Notes: a model not told the origin generated them from the letters alone. Numbered from the stretch's first letter, positions 42,301 to 57,300 are shown. The stretch: DNA of 64,000 nt from Rhyzopertha dominica (GCA_025024175.1 QCXZ01000003.1:39084257-39148256), one strand, 5' to 3'. A program made the numbers and translations.

Positions 42301-45300
42301 AAATCAACAATCTTTTGCAAGATGGGTCATACACTCCCATTTCTTATGACCCAACTCCAAGAATTGAAAAGGAATTTAATTCGATGCCTAAGAACCCAGC
42401 AGTACCCTCAAGATATCAGGAAAATGCTAGCTCCAAAGGAATTGAAACCCTCTCGTCTATATGGTCTTCCAAAGATTCATAAAAAAGAAATTCCACTTAG
42501 GCCCATTGTTAGCACTATCGAATCACCCACTCATAATATCGCCAAATTCTTAGTGAATCTTCTGAAGAACTACACAGGAAAAACATTTTCACATGTTCTC
42601 AATTCCAAACACTTTGTAAGTATTCTATCCGAACTGACCCTCGACCCAGGGGACATTCTGGTCAGTTTCGATGTCACGTCCTTATTTACTAAAGTTCCAT
42701 TTCCAGCATCCGTGGCGATCATCCGTCAATTATTATCCCGGGATAATCAGCCTGATATTTCACGTTTCATGGTCAATTCTACCGGCAAATTTCTGGTACA
42801 CCTATGCGTGGCAAACATTCATGGAAGCTTTTGAACAAATAGCTTTAGAGTCATCAGACCTGAAACCTAAAATCTGGCTTCGTTATGTCGACGACACTTT
42901 CATTATATAGCCTGACAGATCCAATACCCTAACGACTTTCTTAGATCACCTTCATTCTTAACATTCCGATATAAAATTCACGATGGAAATCGAAAGCAAT
43001 AGTTCTATCCGATTTTTTGATGTCCTTGTCACTCGTCTACCAGATGGTCGTTTGGGCCACTCTGCCTATCGCAAAGCCACTCACACAGATCGGTACTTGC
43101 ACGCGTCTTCTCATCACCATATGTCACGAGAGCGTTCTGTCCTAAATTCTCTTGTTAACTGGGCTGTATCAATTTCTGAACCGGACAAACTTCGAAGTGA
43201 ATTACAACACTTACGCGTCAGTCTGGCCAACAACGGGTTTAATAACCGTGAATTGCAATTTGCAATTAATCGTCATCTTTACCCAAAATCCAAACTAACT
43301 CTCGAACCCCCAAATTATAGATCGACTGCTTTACTTACCTATGTTCAAGATGTCACAGACAGAATTGGCACAATTCTTAAGAAAGAACTAATCCGTACTA
43401 TCGTCCAGCCCTCTTCTTACATGTCACAGGTTCTTCCATCTCCGAAGGACAAAATAAATCCTCTATTTTCTAGAGGTATTTACAGCATCCCTTGTTCGTG
43501 CGGTGCCGTATATATCGGCGAAACAGGTAGATCCGTTAAAACCAGGCTTAATGAATATAAACGCTACATTACATCACCTACTCAGCAGTAGCTGAACATC
43601 AACATGAAACGGAGCACAATATTTTGTTTGACAGTGTGTAAGTTCTAGCGAAAGTCCCTTTTTTCACAACCAGAAAATTCCGAGAAGCCATAGAAATTTC
43701 CAAATATCCCAATAATCTAAACCGCGAAGACAGTTTTCATCTGTCTACCATTTGATACCTAATCACGCGACGGCTATCCCCACTTTCACAATCTCCCACC
43801 TCTGCCGTCCAAGCATCCCCACCCCCTCGTAGCGCCAGGTAAATACTTTTTCTTCCTTGGGATTTGGTTCAGTCCTCGCGTCAGGTTTGCACCATATATC
43901 ATACACCTTATTCCTGTCCTGATCTTACAAGGACGGGCGAAACGTCGACCTTATTCCTAAATCAGTCGCGATCTAACCCCAAAAGACTAAGATTTCAATC
44001 TTTCAATTTTTTATTTTCCCATATACCTACTTCTAACTAAAGGCTTCTGTTGTACACCCTATATAAACGGTCTAACCCCAAAAGACTAAGATTTCAATCT
44101 AACTCTGGCCGCGAAAGTCTACGTTCGTAAAAAACTGAAAGGTTTTGAATGTTGGCATTTAATTAATTCAATTCAATTCAAATCAATTCAAGGTCATATA
44201 TATCTAAATTCAACTGTTCCAAATAAATCTAGTTTTTTTAATGACATCTGCATAGATTACTTTAAGGTTCAGTAACTTGAAATTAAGCAAATACTGAAAA
44301 AATAATATTTGGCTTTCCAAAAGGGCTATTAATATGCAACTTATCAGCATCTTCGTATTTTGTTAAGTATCCATACGGTAGTCATGATTGCTCATTCAAT
44401 TTAGTCAACTTTAAACTCAAATATCTTTCTTATCTCAAATAGAACCATATGAAGATTTTCTGTTGTATTGGGTCAAAATTTAATTCTGCGTACATCTGGG
44501 GGCACGGCATCGGCAGTGCTCCCGCCGAGTCGAGCAAGCGCACAAACGTATAGAAGATGCATTTCCACAAGTCATTTGACTTTAAGCCTTGTGCCTTGAT
44601 ATTCGTTCGACGTTTGGAATGGAGTGATATGCAGCAAACATCGGGTTTTTTCAAAATACTTTTCCCAACATGTTTACTAATATCCCAATAAAAACATGAA
44701 TTGGCGCGAGTCTGAAAAGATTGCACTCAGTTTGTCTTGATAACTTATTATAGACAGCAAACAAGTAAAATCTATGCTTGAAACAATTCGTTCAATTTTA
44801 ATGTTCAGAGGTCATTGACGCATGTGTAAAATGTGTAAACAGCTAGTTAGTTATATCAGTACTGTCCAAACTATTTGGGCGTTATTCATATTTCTGTCAT
44901 TGTATGCAGTTGGTTGTCGATTTAGTAGCAGTTATTTGCGAAAGATAACTTTCTAGTTCAAATCACGGATAGTAATGGTCAAGAAACATCTAATTACCAC
45001 TTAATGGAAAAATATATTTATTCGTAACAAAGTTATATAGTCTGATAATAAATTGTTGCAACTGACAACCACGCAGAGCAAATGTTTTTAAGAACGTGTT
45101 GCTCCAAAGGAGACCAAAATTCGTCTCTTGCACATCTTCCAACCCGCTCATTCTTTTTGAAACATTGGTCAAACAACACCGAGTTTACGGTTTTTGTTAC
45201 AACTGCGAAATTATCAACTCATTTTAGCTTATAATCTTTTAGATATTTTGAAAGGTCTATAAAAATCTTTGCTCATAGTTTCCAAACCCTTTCAAATTAG

Positions 45301-48300
45301 CGTTTATACCATTATACTCGTTAGGCTATTTACTTGGCTATTCATGTTATACTGAAAATTTTGCGAGAATTGCCATCAAAAGGCTGCGTCAATGCAATTT
45401 ATTATTTAAGACCGTTACGTTTGATTGTAGAAATACCTCTAAATTTATAATTCACGATAACTTTAACTCTAGGCAGTAGCTAAAAATATTGTTGTCTTTT
45501 TAATTTACGAGTGATATAATGTGTGTGGGTTCTTGATGTACATTGCATATTTGTACTCCGAAATTTAATTTGCCGGCCGAGATTGCTACATCTCCGTTGA
45601 AAAGGAAATGTTATTTGTCAAACAAAATGAAAAGAGATATGCTGATCTCTTTGTTAAGAATTTCTGCTAAGCGGCTACCTCCTCCACAATATTCAATCAA
45701 GAAAGCAATGAGACAACAAACCAATTTCGTCACTTGTAAGTCATTGTTTGCTTTGCCAAATAAGAAAAGGAATAGTTATTTACACAGGGATTAGCTTGTA
45801 GCACAGGGAATAGCAATCGGGGATACCCGGTAAACGCGTACAAGGACCGAAAACAACGCAGGCGTAATTTAGTTTGCTTTCAAATGTAGCAGTGTTGTCG
45901 AAATTACAAATGTTACAAACTGATTTTCACTTGATTTTATATTAACAAGTTCGTAGGAACAAGCACGACTTTTAAAATGACATTGTGTTAAGTCCTTAAA
46001 TATTTATGGAAAGTAGTGTAAATTTATTTGTCATTTAGGGTAAAGTTGTAGATGATGAGAATTGCCACAGATTAATGGTATATTTTGAGTTCGAAATTTA
46101 TCAATAAGTCATTAATTTATTATGCTGACATATTGATTAGAAATGAATTTATTCAATCGTTGCGATACTTTCGTTTGCTTACGTCTGAAGTATAAACTAA
46201 TGACAATAAGGTTACAAAACTGAAAATTTAATGAATTTTTTGTTACGTTTCATCATAGCAGTATAAACCTATAATTTTAATCTGTATTATGCTGCCGTCG
46301 CTTAATACACTTAATATACAGTTTGTTTAATATATATAACTAGAACACAAATCTTATGCTAGTCTACAATAATAAATAAATTTCGGTCTTTTAGGAGAAT
46401 TAAATGTGGCAACCTTGCCACCGAGATTGATTATTGCATTTATGCCCCTCGCGTACGAACCACCATTCGGTACCCAGCCTTTTTGAAATAAAAATAATTA
46501 GATTTGGACATCGGCGCTTTCAAAGGAAAATGGACTACAAATGGATACAATACACTCTCGTAGAACAGCAGGGTTTCGCGTTTCGAGAATGGGTCAAAAG
46601 TTGAATGGGTGTGAAAAGTATGAATGAAAGCGGAATAACGTCCGTTATATAGTGATAGCTCTTAAAACTATAACAGTGTTTATTAATAATGCTATAATTA
46701 AATTATATACACTTGATGTGTCAAATGTTTATTAAAATATATGGTACGATTCAACCAGCTCACCTAAACAGCTACAACACATAAAAACGTTTTAGCGAAG
46801 TGATTCGTATATATACAGGGTGATCAGTTAAAGACTGGAGAGCGGCTGTGTCTTGGAAATTAGTTGTGCTAGAAGCTAGATCCCTGAGGTATTTCTTTAA
46901 ACAGATATGGTCACGGAGATTTAATTTAAAATATTATGAAGTACGTAACTTTGCCGCTAGGTGGCGCTTTAATATGACATATCGTTTCTTTCTCCAAAAG
47001 GTTGTATACCGCATTGGTTTAAGATAAACTCATTATATTCTGTTTCCTTTTTAACAAACTTTATTTGAAAAACAAAAGTTTTAAAATCTTCAAACTGGCA
47101 TAGCTTACGTATGGTTTGAGCGAATTCAACCATAGATGGCTAGTTTTAAAGTAAATTTTATGGTTTTGAATATAGTCATAAATAATTTAAAATTTGTTGC
47201 AAGTGTTTGACAACGGAAGGTATTATTCAAGAAAATATATAAAAATACTGATGTTACAATAAATTCATTTGATAAGGTTTTATTATTACACAAACATCCT
47301 ACTATCTTAATCAATTTAAATTCATTACAGCTTTGTAACAAATATTTATACCAAATTATTTAGAAATTTTGGAAATATACAAAATTATAAATGACCAGGA
47401 TTTAACCATTTTGAATTATTTTTTCAATTTTATTTGCCACATATTAAACTGTTTATTTTATCATTAAAATCTCTCTGTTGCTGACATGTAAGCTGTACTT
47501 TTTTTGAGGTCCAATCTGTTTGCTTTCATTCTGACGCCAGATTTTCTTGTGAAATTTGTTTTAGACGTAAATGTTACTAACGATAGCTATATTTTAGTCG
47601 AAAGCGCTTAGCCAAATATTTAATAAATTGAAAAATACTTGGAGCCGTTTAATATATAAGAAAAGCAATGAATATTAATATCCATTTGGAGAAACGAATT
47701 AGTTTTCTATTTTCAATTAATCAAATTTGTTATTTACTGTTTCACTTGTTTTGTCATGTAGTAACTGTCTAAGTCAAAAAACGGAACACATTCTTCACAA
47801 ACCGTAAAAAATAATAATTTGGTGTGATTGTGAGAATTTAAAAATGCCAGATTTAGAAATAAGAATGCTTGAACTAGTAACTTTTCTTTTAAAATTATAG
47901 ATATACTAATGCTAAACAAACAAGGCGTCTTGTCAGTACTTAACGACAAATTAATGGACACATTTTACGGAGCAGTAAAAACAAATCTCGATACTGTACC
48001 AATCCTTCATATATAAATAAAATTTCTACATTATATTCCACTTCAAAAAGCATTACGTGTTTACCAAATGAACAAGAGCGAAGCGAGAATGGGATGATGA
48101 GGGCTTCCCAANTTAGGTTTTATCAGATACAGCAATTATATTTTTATAAATATACCGCAGGCAAAGGCATTTCAGTGGGTAGCTCCAATTTAAACATAAC
48201 GCGGAAAAAGTTCTTTTTTTCACATCTGCTCGATTCCACAGGTTTTTTCTCCTGGCGACTACATCTGCAGGAAAGGCGACGTGGGCAAGGAAATGTACAT

Positions 48301-51300
48301 CGTTAAACGAGGCAGACTGCAGGTAAGTGACGTCAATACACTTTTTTTATAACGAGAATGATTATATTTTACTACTGTAATTATTATTTATTACTACAGA
48401 GTTGCCATTATTACTGCTTACTAATTATTTAGATATTTATGTATTAATTGATGGAGAGTTGCATATTGCAGACGCTAAATAACGAATATTATGTTAATAT
48501 TTTTATTTTTCTTAAGAAGGAAGTCTTTTTAAGTACTTGATTTAACAACGCTTTCAACGTTCATAACATGAGACCAATACTTTTTAGTGGAGATCCTCTA
48601 TATGTCTATCCAAATTATCTGAGCACTGCTTAACATTTACTTGTTTCTTATAGAACGGTATTTTTTATAAACAAAAAACAGATTGCGCCTTGGGTTCAGC
48701 TTTAAGTCCTAAGCAAGTGTAGTGTTTAAGGGTACAATAAAATACGTCCCATATTAACTGAACTAAACGTTTTAATTCCCGACAGTAATTTTACAACCTT
48801 TACTATAGCAAACGACTACTGCTGCTGTTTTTTACATTTCTTGATAATCTGACCGTCTGTTCCTAGCCATTGGCCTTCAAACCCCAAAAAGCTAATCTCT
48901 GTCTACAACTGTGTACAGACATTACAGTGTGCAATTTGTTTATGAGAAATTTTGAGCAAACAGTTTTCAGTTTAAACCAAAATGTTGAATGTAGATATAC
49001 TTTTGTTATTTGGCCACTGGTCCCTCGATACGCTAAAATTAAATAGGTTTCTAAATTATTTAAATGTTCAAAATACTAATATAAAATTCACAATGGGGTT
49101 TAAAAAAATCGTAGCTTGCCTTTCTTATACATCCCAATTTACAAAAAAAAACAATGGTCAGTTAAGTCATAAAATATACGGAAAGCCAACACACACAGGC
49201 AAATATTTACACGCTATATCTAGTAAATTTTCCACACATAAGAATAATCTCATAATTATGTTATTTGTTAGAACTATGCTAACTATGAAAAAATTGATCA
49301 TCATAATCGTTAGTAAGAAGTGGCAATAATAACAGGAATTTGATCAGTTCTTAATAAGTGTCGATCCAGATAGAGTAAATTCTCCATCCAAGTTATCTTT
49401 GTACTATGTGCTAATTAGTTATATCTTAGTAACCACCAGCAGCAGGAACTTTCAGTACTTTACTTTCTGAAATGGATCATTTTAAGTGAATACGTCAGTT
49501 TGCGTCAATATTAAGTATATAATAATGAAAATGCATGCCCATGCTGTGCTGTCTACACCTCAACTAACTGCAGATAGTACTATTTCGCTGTCATTACAGC
49601 TCATCAGTGCAGTTTAGGTCTAGTGTAGACAACACGGCATAGAACTGGTTTTGCTTATATACCAAAGCAATGGTATGAGTTATGTGAGGTCAAGTTTTAT
49701 TGGAATTAGTGTATTATCGATCCGGCAACCTGTAATAGCAATTATTGCATAAATTTGGTACCCTTTGAATATAAACCAAATTATTGAAATGTATGTCTAT
49801 GCTAGGATGTTTGCACCAGAACTAACTCAAAACGGAACCGTTTTGCATATTAAAAGCTCGTCAGTGCAGTTTAGGTCTTGTGCAGACAGCATGATTCAGA
49901 ACTGGTTTTGCCTAGATACTAGCATATGAAAAAAATTTAAATGACCCTTAGAGACAGCATAGCATAAAAATTTTAATTTGCTCGACTGCAAAAAACTTGG
50001 CAGAATACGGAAGACTTCTTTTAAAAAATTGTACCCCTTACTGCAGCTAGGTAGCTTTGTCATCACGTGAGTTCGGTTCTGAGAGATGGTATCGCAACGT
50101 TAAATCCAACTATTTGTAAAAGATTTTGTTTTTTGGTTTTCATACACAAGTAATAATAATGTTTCTATTGCATGATTTGGAAACTGAATATTAAAATAAT
50201 ATAATATAGTATAGTATAATAATATCCCAGGTGGTCGCCGATGACGGAAAGACAGTCCTGGCTACCCTAGGGGCGGGATCGGTATTCGGAGAGGTCAGCG
50301 TTCTAGACATTGCAGGAAACAGGACAGGAAACCGCCGCACGGCCAACGTACGATCTCTCGGCTACTCAGACCTATTCTGCCTGGCGAAAGACGATCTCCT
50401 GGTGGCCCTTGCAGATTATCCAGAGGTAAGACAATCCATTAGTCATTTCGCAACGGAATGTAATGTATAGCAATGGCTCCTTCGATCATCAATTACTTGA
50501 CCTTCTTGGCATTGAGTTAATCAATGCTACTAAATACATTTGTGATTTTTTTTACAAATAAAGGGCTGAACGTAATTCTTGAAGGGTCTCTGGTATCGGT
50601 TGACGACGAAAATGCCCGCTAGACTGCGTGCTTCGAACGATATTCTCATCCACACGTTCAGTTACTAGTCGTGCAGTGTGCGGTGACTGAGCAAAGATAA
50701 GCTGAACTTCTACAGCATCTTACAGAGAAAACAGCAAGTGCTATGGAACAACGAACGGTCAGGTTAAGTTAAAAATTCTTGTAATGTTGTACCTCAGGGA
50801 TCGATATTAGGCCCGGTGTTGTTTATAAACTATGTCAACCACCTAGAAACAAATTTAAAAGATGTTTTAATATACTTGTATGCAGATGACACCACATGTT
50901 TTATAAAAGCCCTAAATAATGAAGATCTAAAAGCCAATTAAAAACAGTTATTAAAAAACAACAAAATTTGGTTTACAGCAAGCGTATTCAGGGTCAACGA
51001 AGAAGAGACATTGTTTGACGTTGACCACATCAAGCGAAAAACAAAATTTGTTTTTCGGAATCACTATAAGCACTAACCTACAACAAACAGAAAGTTGTCG
51101 GAATGCGTTTAGAGAACAAATTATACATAAGTATAGAATAATTTCTTCATATACAAGAGCACACCAGTTTCATGTTGCCTAACTCGGTAAATCTATTTGT
51201 ACTATGCTATATACAGGGTTTCTATAATTGATTCATGCATCCAGGACGCTTATAGAAATTATCGATTAAATCAATTTGCCGCCTCTCACAAAAGTGACGT

Positions 51301-54300
51301 ATATTTGTCGATTTTTTAACTATTTGATATATTTTAATTTGAGAAAACGTCTGAGAGTGTGTATTTTCAACATATTCTGTAATATTTTGTGGGATGATCA
51401 ACTTTAAGGTTGAAGAAAGCTCACATTTCGGAGCTGTGGTGTGACATTGATCTGCAATCTTCAACTACTATCGCCGTGAATATTGCACCTTGGCAGCAAT
51501 TACAAAAAGGCAGCACAAAGAATTCAGAAATCAACGCCGCCCGCATTGCATGAATCATTTATAGAAACCCTGTACAATTGCTTAAAGACGCATCGTATAA
51601 TAGATGAATGATAAATTACTATTACTATCACTACACCTGTATACAGTGTATGCAACACACCGCTGTCTGCGACCATCCTCCATCAGAACTTAATTTAACA
51701 ATATCCATAATAGGTAATTGCAGTGAAAGGTATAAGTAGTGTCGCTGCTTGGAAACTTGCATTATTATTGTCAAAATCAATTTCAAAACAACAACAAAAC
51801 AAAGGCTACATGTTACTTCGACGTAAATAAATACTCCGAAATTATGCTTATTTTAACAGTAAATATACTTCTACAGTATTGTATTTTACATACCTAATAA
51901 TGAATAATAATCGGTTATGTGTATGCTTTTAAGATTAGGCTATGTGTATAAATGGTCCACTTGCTCCCCAATTGTTGATTTCTGTGCCGGTACTTTATCG
52001 AAAATTACCGGGTCAGTTATTTCATTCAAATATTCAAAGCCCAGGAACCCATGTGTGAAATTAAATATAAGATTCTATTTACTAACTGACGCTGTTTCCT
52101 GTGAGTTCTCCCATTCTGATCTCAGTTTAGACGCCGTACTACATTTTTCAAGCCATATGTCCTATGTCGCTTTCAGATCCATAACTAGACGCAGAATTAT
52201 GTAGATAAGGATATACTTAAAACAAATATATGCCATTCTCGATTAAAGTAGAAAATTATGCGTGACCCTTCTACCGTTCACAATGCGAAAAAAGACTACT
52301 AAACTTGTTCAAATTGTCGAGAACCATATTTTAAGAATATTTTTTTACAAGGTGCTCCAATTCTGCTATTTTAAACTTAACATCCTATATATTATTACAT
52401 TTTTTGATTCCTTTCTGAATTTTAATGTGACTTTTTTAACCATACATAGTCAATCTTCAGATGCTATGAGGTTATCAGTCATTTTGTGAAAAATATGATT
52501 TTCGCAGAGCTTAAGAGAATAATTATCACACGACATAAGGCTTAGACTCTAAACAAATTCAAGCAAGGATAACTTGATTTTTTTAAATTGAATGAAATAA
52601 CAGTTTCTACGTGGCAAGTTCCTAAATTAAATTTCCTTTTATATAAGGTTGTCGCTATACCCTACTTTTTGTGTTTTCAATAGAAGATATTAATTTGAGT
52701 GATCGTCTAATAAAATTTTACCCAGGCCTACGCTGTGTAGAACTTACATATCTTGTAACTGGAATTGTACTGTTGGGAAAGCTATGTTGGGAAGATACAC
52801 TGAATATTTAGAGGTCCCTGCCTGAGTTAGTAGCGTGCTGCAGGGTTGGCATGATTAAAACAAGATGTTTAAAACAAAATATTTTAAACTTGTTTAAANC
52901 AACGCTTCTGTTTAAAACCTTGTTTTAAACAAATGTTTAAATCATTTGTTTTAAACAGTGTTTTTTACTAATGTTTTAAACAGTGTTTTTTAACCACTAT
53001 TGTATGTGATTCATTAATTATTACCCTCCACAAATAGATAAACAGGATTATTAGTAATTACATATCTACATAATGTCACCTTACATTTGCATAAAAACCG
53101 CTGCAAATTAAATCAATACTTCCTCATCCAATTGTCAAAATGACATTTACGTTTTTATTTATTATACTATACGATTAGTAATCAGGTTTTGGGAATTTTT
53201 TCTTCTACACATTTTTTCTAAGACAAACAGTCCTCGTGATATTAGCAAAAATATATAAATTTTTAAAATCGGTTTTTTACATATAACTCGAGAATTATTA
53301 ACTTAAAAAAAATACAAGAGTACTCTCTGATCAGAAATTTAATTTTCTATATAATATCAAAATTTAAAAAAACCGTACGAGCAAGGTCCAAAATAGTTTT
53401 TTTGGAAATATTTCGAAAATGTCAAAATTTTGGATAAATTTTCTAAAACACTTTTTGTGGGAGATTGTATTTCCTATCTGATGGTATTTTCCTTTTTTGA
53501 ATATATTAAATATATTCGGAGATATTTAGGAAAAATCGTTTTCTTTAAATGACGCTTTTTTGCTAATATCTTCTAAACAGTTTGCTGCACCGGAAATTTA
53601 TAAGAACAAATAATACTCGCAGTTATACTAATAATCACAAACTAAAACGAAAAAAAAAATTGCAAAAAGAGTAGTTACCCCCCAATTTCGGCCCCTTCCC
53701 GGTACCATACTTACCCCACAAACAATAGGTCGGTTTGGGTAGTTGAGATTTATACGTTTGCCAAATTTCAAGTTCATATATTAAGTCTTTCGAAAGTTAT
53801 CGTGTCCACACACACAGACAAGAAATTTGTTTTTGCTTAAATTTTGTTTTTTTTGCGATTTCGACCATTTTAAAATCCGTTGGATGTGGAAGTAAAATGA
53901 ATTGAATTCATAACCAGGCCCAGTTTTTTATCGATACAACAGTGATATAAATTAATAACAAACTTAACATTTTTTCTGTAACTATAAATTACAAACATTT
54001 TAAAACAACAAATAAAAATCTTAACCCTATTATAACAAAAATTTGTATTTCTGGTGCAATACAACAAAACAATAAGTAAGACGTTCATTCAACACTTACT
54101 AGATAATTATATATATAGCATAATAGAACAAATAGTTATCAGAACTTGGGAATATAAAAAACAATAAACAAGAAATAAAATATTTTTACTTTTTTGCACT
54201 TCTTGCATCGAGCTCGCATTGTACTATTTTGCACCTTAATTTTGTCGAAGTCATTCCATCCTGCATTATTTCTTCTACTAGTCATTGTAATTGTTGAACT

Positions 54301-57300
54301 TAAACTTTAAGCATGCAAGGTAGGTTCCTATTCTCTTTGTTAAAGTAGATATTAGCTAAAATCCACCCAGTGACCAGTGTGTGATTGGTTTGGATTTTAA
54401 GAACAGAGTTAATTTTCGCTTAAAATAGAAAAGAAAAGCCGGCTCATAATAACTAAAATTGTCGCGTAAATCGAATACAAATGACAACAGGCAATCGTAG
54501 TCACCTAGGCATTTTTAGGAAACTGCTACGCTTTGCGTCATCTACTCGTATTTATTTTCACTAATACACAGTAATTTGCAAGAGAATGCATGTTTAAAAC
54601 AGTGTTTAATACGTTTTAAACATGTTTTTAATTAAGTAAGAAAAAAACATGTTTAAAACAATTTAAACATGATTAAATTAATAAAAACTGTTTGTTTTGT
54701 TTAATTTAAAAAAAAACATGTTTTTTGCCAACCCTGGCGTGCTGTGACTCGCTTAAAACTACGAAGAAAAGATTCACGACAGAGAAGAATTTCGATTTAA
54801 CCCTATACTTTTTTGCGAAAACAATACCTAATACAAAGATCTCTATGTTGAACATCCCCTTTAAAAGCATTTAAAAAAATGACCTTTTAAAATTCAATTT
54901 CAACACCTAGTATATCGAAAACAAAGCATTTTCGGAAATTTCTTTATACGAAAAAAGTCTTTAAAATTGCGTTTTTTTGCGTTTTTCAAACGTTATCAGT
55001 TTCAATAACATTTTTGTGATTTCACAAAGTAATGGCGGTGTAGTGTTTTTCAGTCGAAAATCAATTTTTATGGACGAATGAGTCGTTTTACGGCAAACTT
55101 CAAAGAAAAATCTTTTATATAGAATTGATTAAAGATGACAAAACTATTGGTTTTGTCTAAAAATCAATAGACCTTAAAGGTNTATTANAAGAGTGGGGGG
55201 GTGCATTACCCCAGCGCAAGCCACTGGGGCTTTAGAAACCTCCGGATTACTTTTTTAATTGGACCTNATGCGGTTATGATTCCCATCAAATTTGAAAATN
55301 ATATNTTTTATAGTTCAGGAATAGTCTTAAAAAATCATTTTTTAAAATTCAATTTCAACACACTGTATATCAAAAACAAAGCATTTTCAGAAAATTTTAT
55401 ATTCGAAAATAGTTCTTAAAATTGAATTTTCTATCACCTATCAAACGTTATCCATGTATTTCGAGGACACCCTGTATAAGTCGATCTGCATCAGTTTGAT
55501 TTTGAGTTATTTTGCAGAAGCTCTAAAAGAAAGAAAAAGAAAACACTAAAATTAAGTTGTGAGATGGCCTTGTTTCAAATAAAAGGAAAACTTGCTCCAA
55601 TAGCCATCTGTTTATCATTTCTATATAGTCGGCTTTGCAGCAGTGATGGGCGCGTAGAATACCCCATGTAGATTACGCCATTATCTACGCGTAAACTATG
55701 TAATATTCTACTTTAAAAGTCTTCTGTAGAAAATAACTTTATGTAGTTAAACAGCAAACTAGTAATATTTTAGTACTTTTAACAGCTTCAAATGCCTCAA
55801 ATGACAGTATTGTTTTGTATATTATTATTTTCGTTCTCCCATCGATCGTACCGCGAGGTACGTGAAAAAGAGAACTATATATATATATCACTCAATGGAA
55901 CGGAGTTAATCCGATCACAACCAAACTTGGTATGGTAATAGCCCATGACCTTTTGAGCTCCAATCCGGAACCCCTTTGCTGTAGACTCTCACCGTTCAAA
56001 AGTTACAGGACATCAAGTTGCTGCAGATCGCCGTGCACTAACGTCAGTAGGTTGGAANNGCGCGTNGACCACGATCGGAACTACCTGGAGTCGATCATAG
56101 GAGAACGTTTTTTTTTAGTTTTGGACGATTCCACTGGTTGTTGCTTCCTAACTAAACAAAATACTACTTCGTTGTAATTAAAATAACTAGATCCACGTTA
56201 AACAACAATAACTCGTTTCGGCATACATTTGTTAGGGCCAGAAGGCACAAGCGTGCTTTGGAGCCCTCAATCGGTCAATGGGTTCTTAAATGAGTGTAAA
56301 CTATGATTTTATTATCTTTCTTGTCTATAAACTGAAGAAGACTGGCTATTTCATATCCTACCTATTATACCTAATATACTCGTAGAAGAAAAGACTTCGA
56401 AACGCATGTTTTGTACGAAAGAAGTAAGAAAACCGTTTGGGTATTCTGATGACTTACTAAAATAAGTTATGCAAATTTGTAATATAAATATTAAAAAGCT
56501 GCAGTGCTTTAAAAAATTTTAAGAATTGACCCATAAAACAGGGAAATTGGAACAAAATGATTTGCACAATACACTTAATATACAATAGCCATATTATACT
56601 CGTCTCATATTTTCTACTCAAGATCCACGCCAAAATGCTTTATCTACATTTTCTACGCGGGTAATGTAGAAAATTATAATTTACGCGTAAACGCCCATCA
56701 CTGCTTTGCAGTGAGCTATCGGTGTACCTACTTGTTATACTTTCCTTGAATAATTCGCATTGTACTGTCAGCTTTATAAAACATAATAAAAGCTTTCAAA
56801 TCGGTAATGTTGTAGCAATTTTCTTCTCGAAATCCATCACTTTATCAGCACCAGCATTATATCTTACGTGACATCTCTTGATAAAATCGTTACGCTTCCT
56901 TTACCATAAATGTCACAGCGAATAAGACATTCTCAGCGGGGTACTGAGACAATTTCCTGCGAAGAGATCAACATGGTTTCTTTCACAGTTAAACGTAAAT
57001 GGAAAGCTATCGAACTAAAGCACGGAAACAGATGTAAATCTTTTTAATGATTTTTCGTTTACTATTTCTTCCATTTTATTTTCCACACAAGATGCCTTTA
57101 AAGGATGTTCTCATAGTTTTATTGTAACATGTCTAATTATGTTAGATTTCTTGTTATATTATTTGTCAGATTTTTATCGCTCGAAAATTTGATAAAATGC
57201 CTCAATTTGGCTTTACCAAAAACGTACAATTAATAATTTGAGAATCTAATAACCAGCATTTTTTAAATTTAATATTATTACATTTATATAATTTTCGAGC

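Larger units (their letters stand above)
40495..48241 (+). other. CngA: Intron 5 (7.7 kb)
   Basis: GTAAAC donor, TTCCACAG acceptor. Dominated by a Penelope-like element (40673-44066). From 44120 to 48240 I see AT-rich sequence without a supported feature, other than a sequence at 46814 (ACAGGGTGATCAGTTAAAG) that looks like a transposon terminus without a partner. Confidence 0.85.
48323..50230 (+). other. CngA: Intron 6 (1.9 kb)
   Basis: GTAAGT donor, ATCCCAG acceptor. Carries a Penelope-like fragment (about 48890-49430) and two copies of the interspersed repeat family. 48330-48880 shows nothing I can support. Confidence 0.85.

Noticed and set aside
44430..44726. 98-codon frame on the - strand within a GC-richer patch of intron 5
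   Set aside because: No motif recognised, no splice signals, and adjacent frames equally open; could be part of an unknown element, but I cannot support a gene.
46814..46990. ACAGGGTGATCAGTTAAAG start resembling a transposon terminus
   Set aside because: No matching inverted end was found within the intron, so no element was called.
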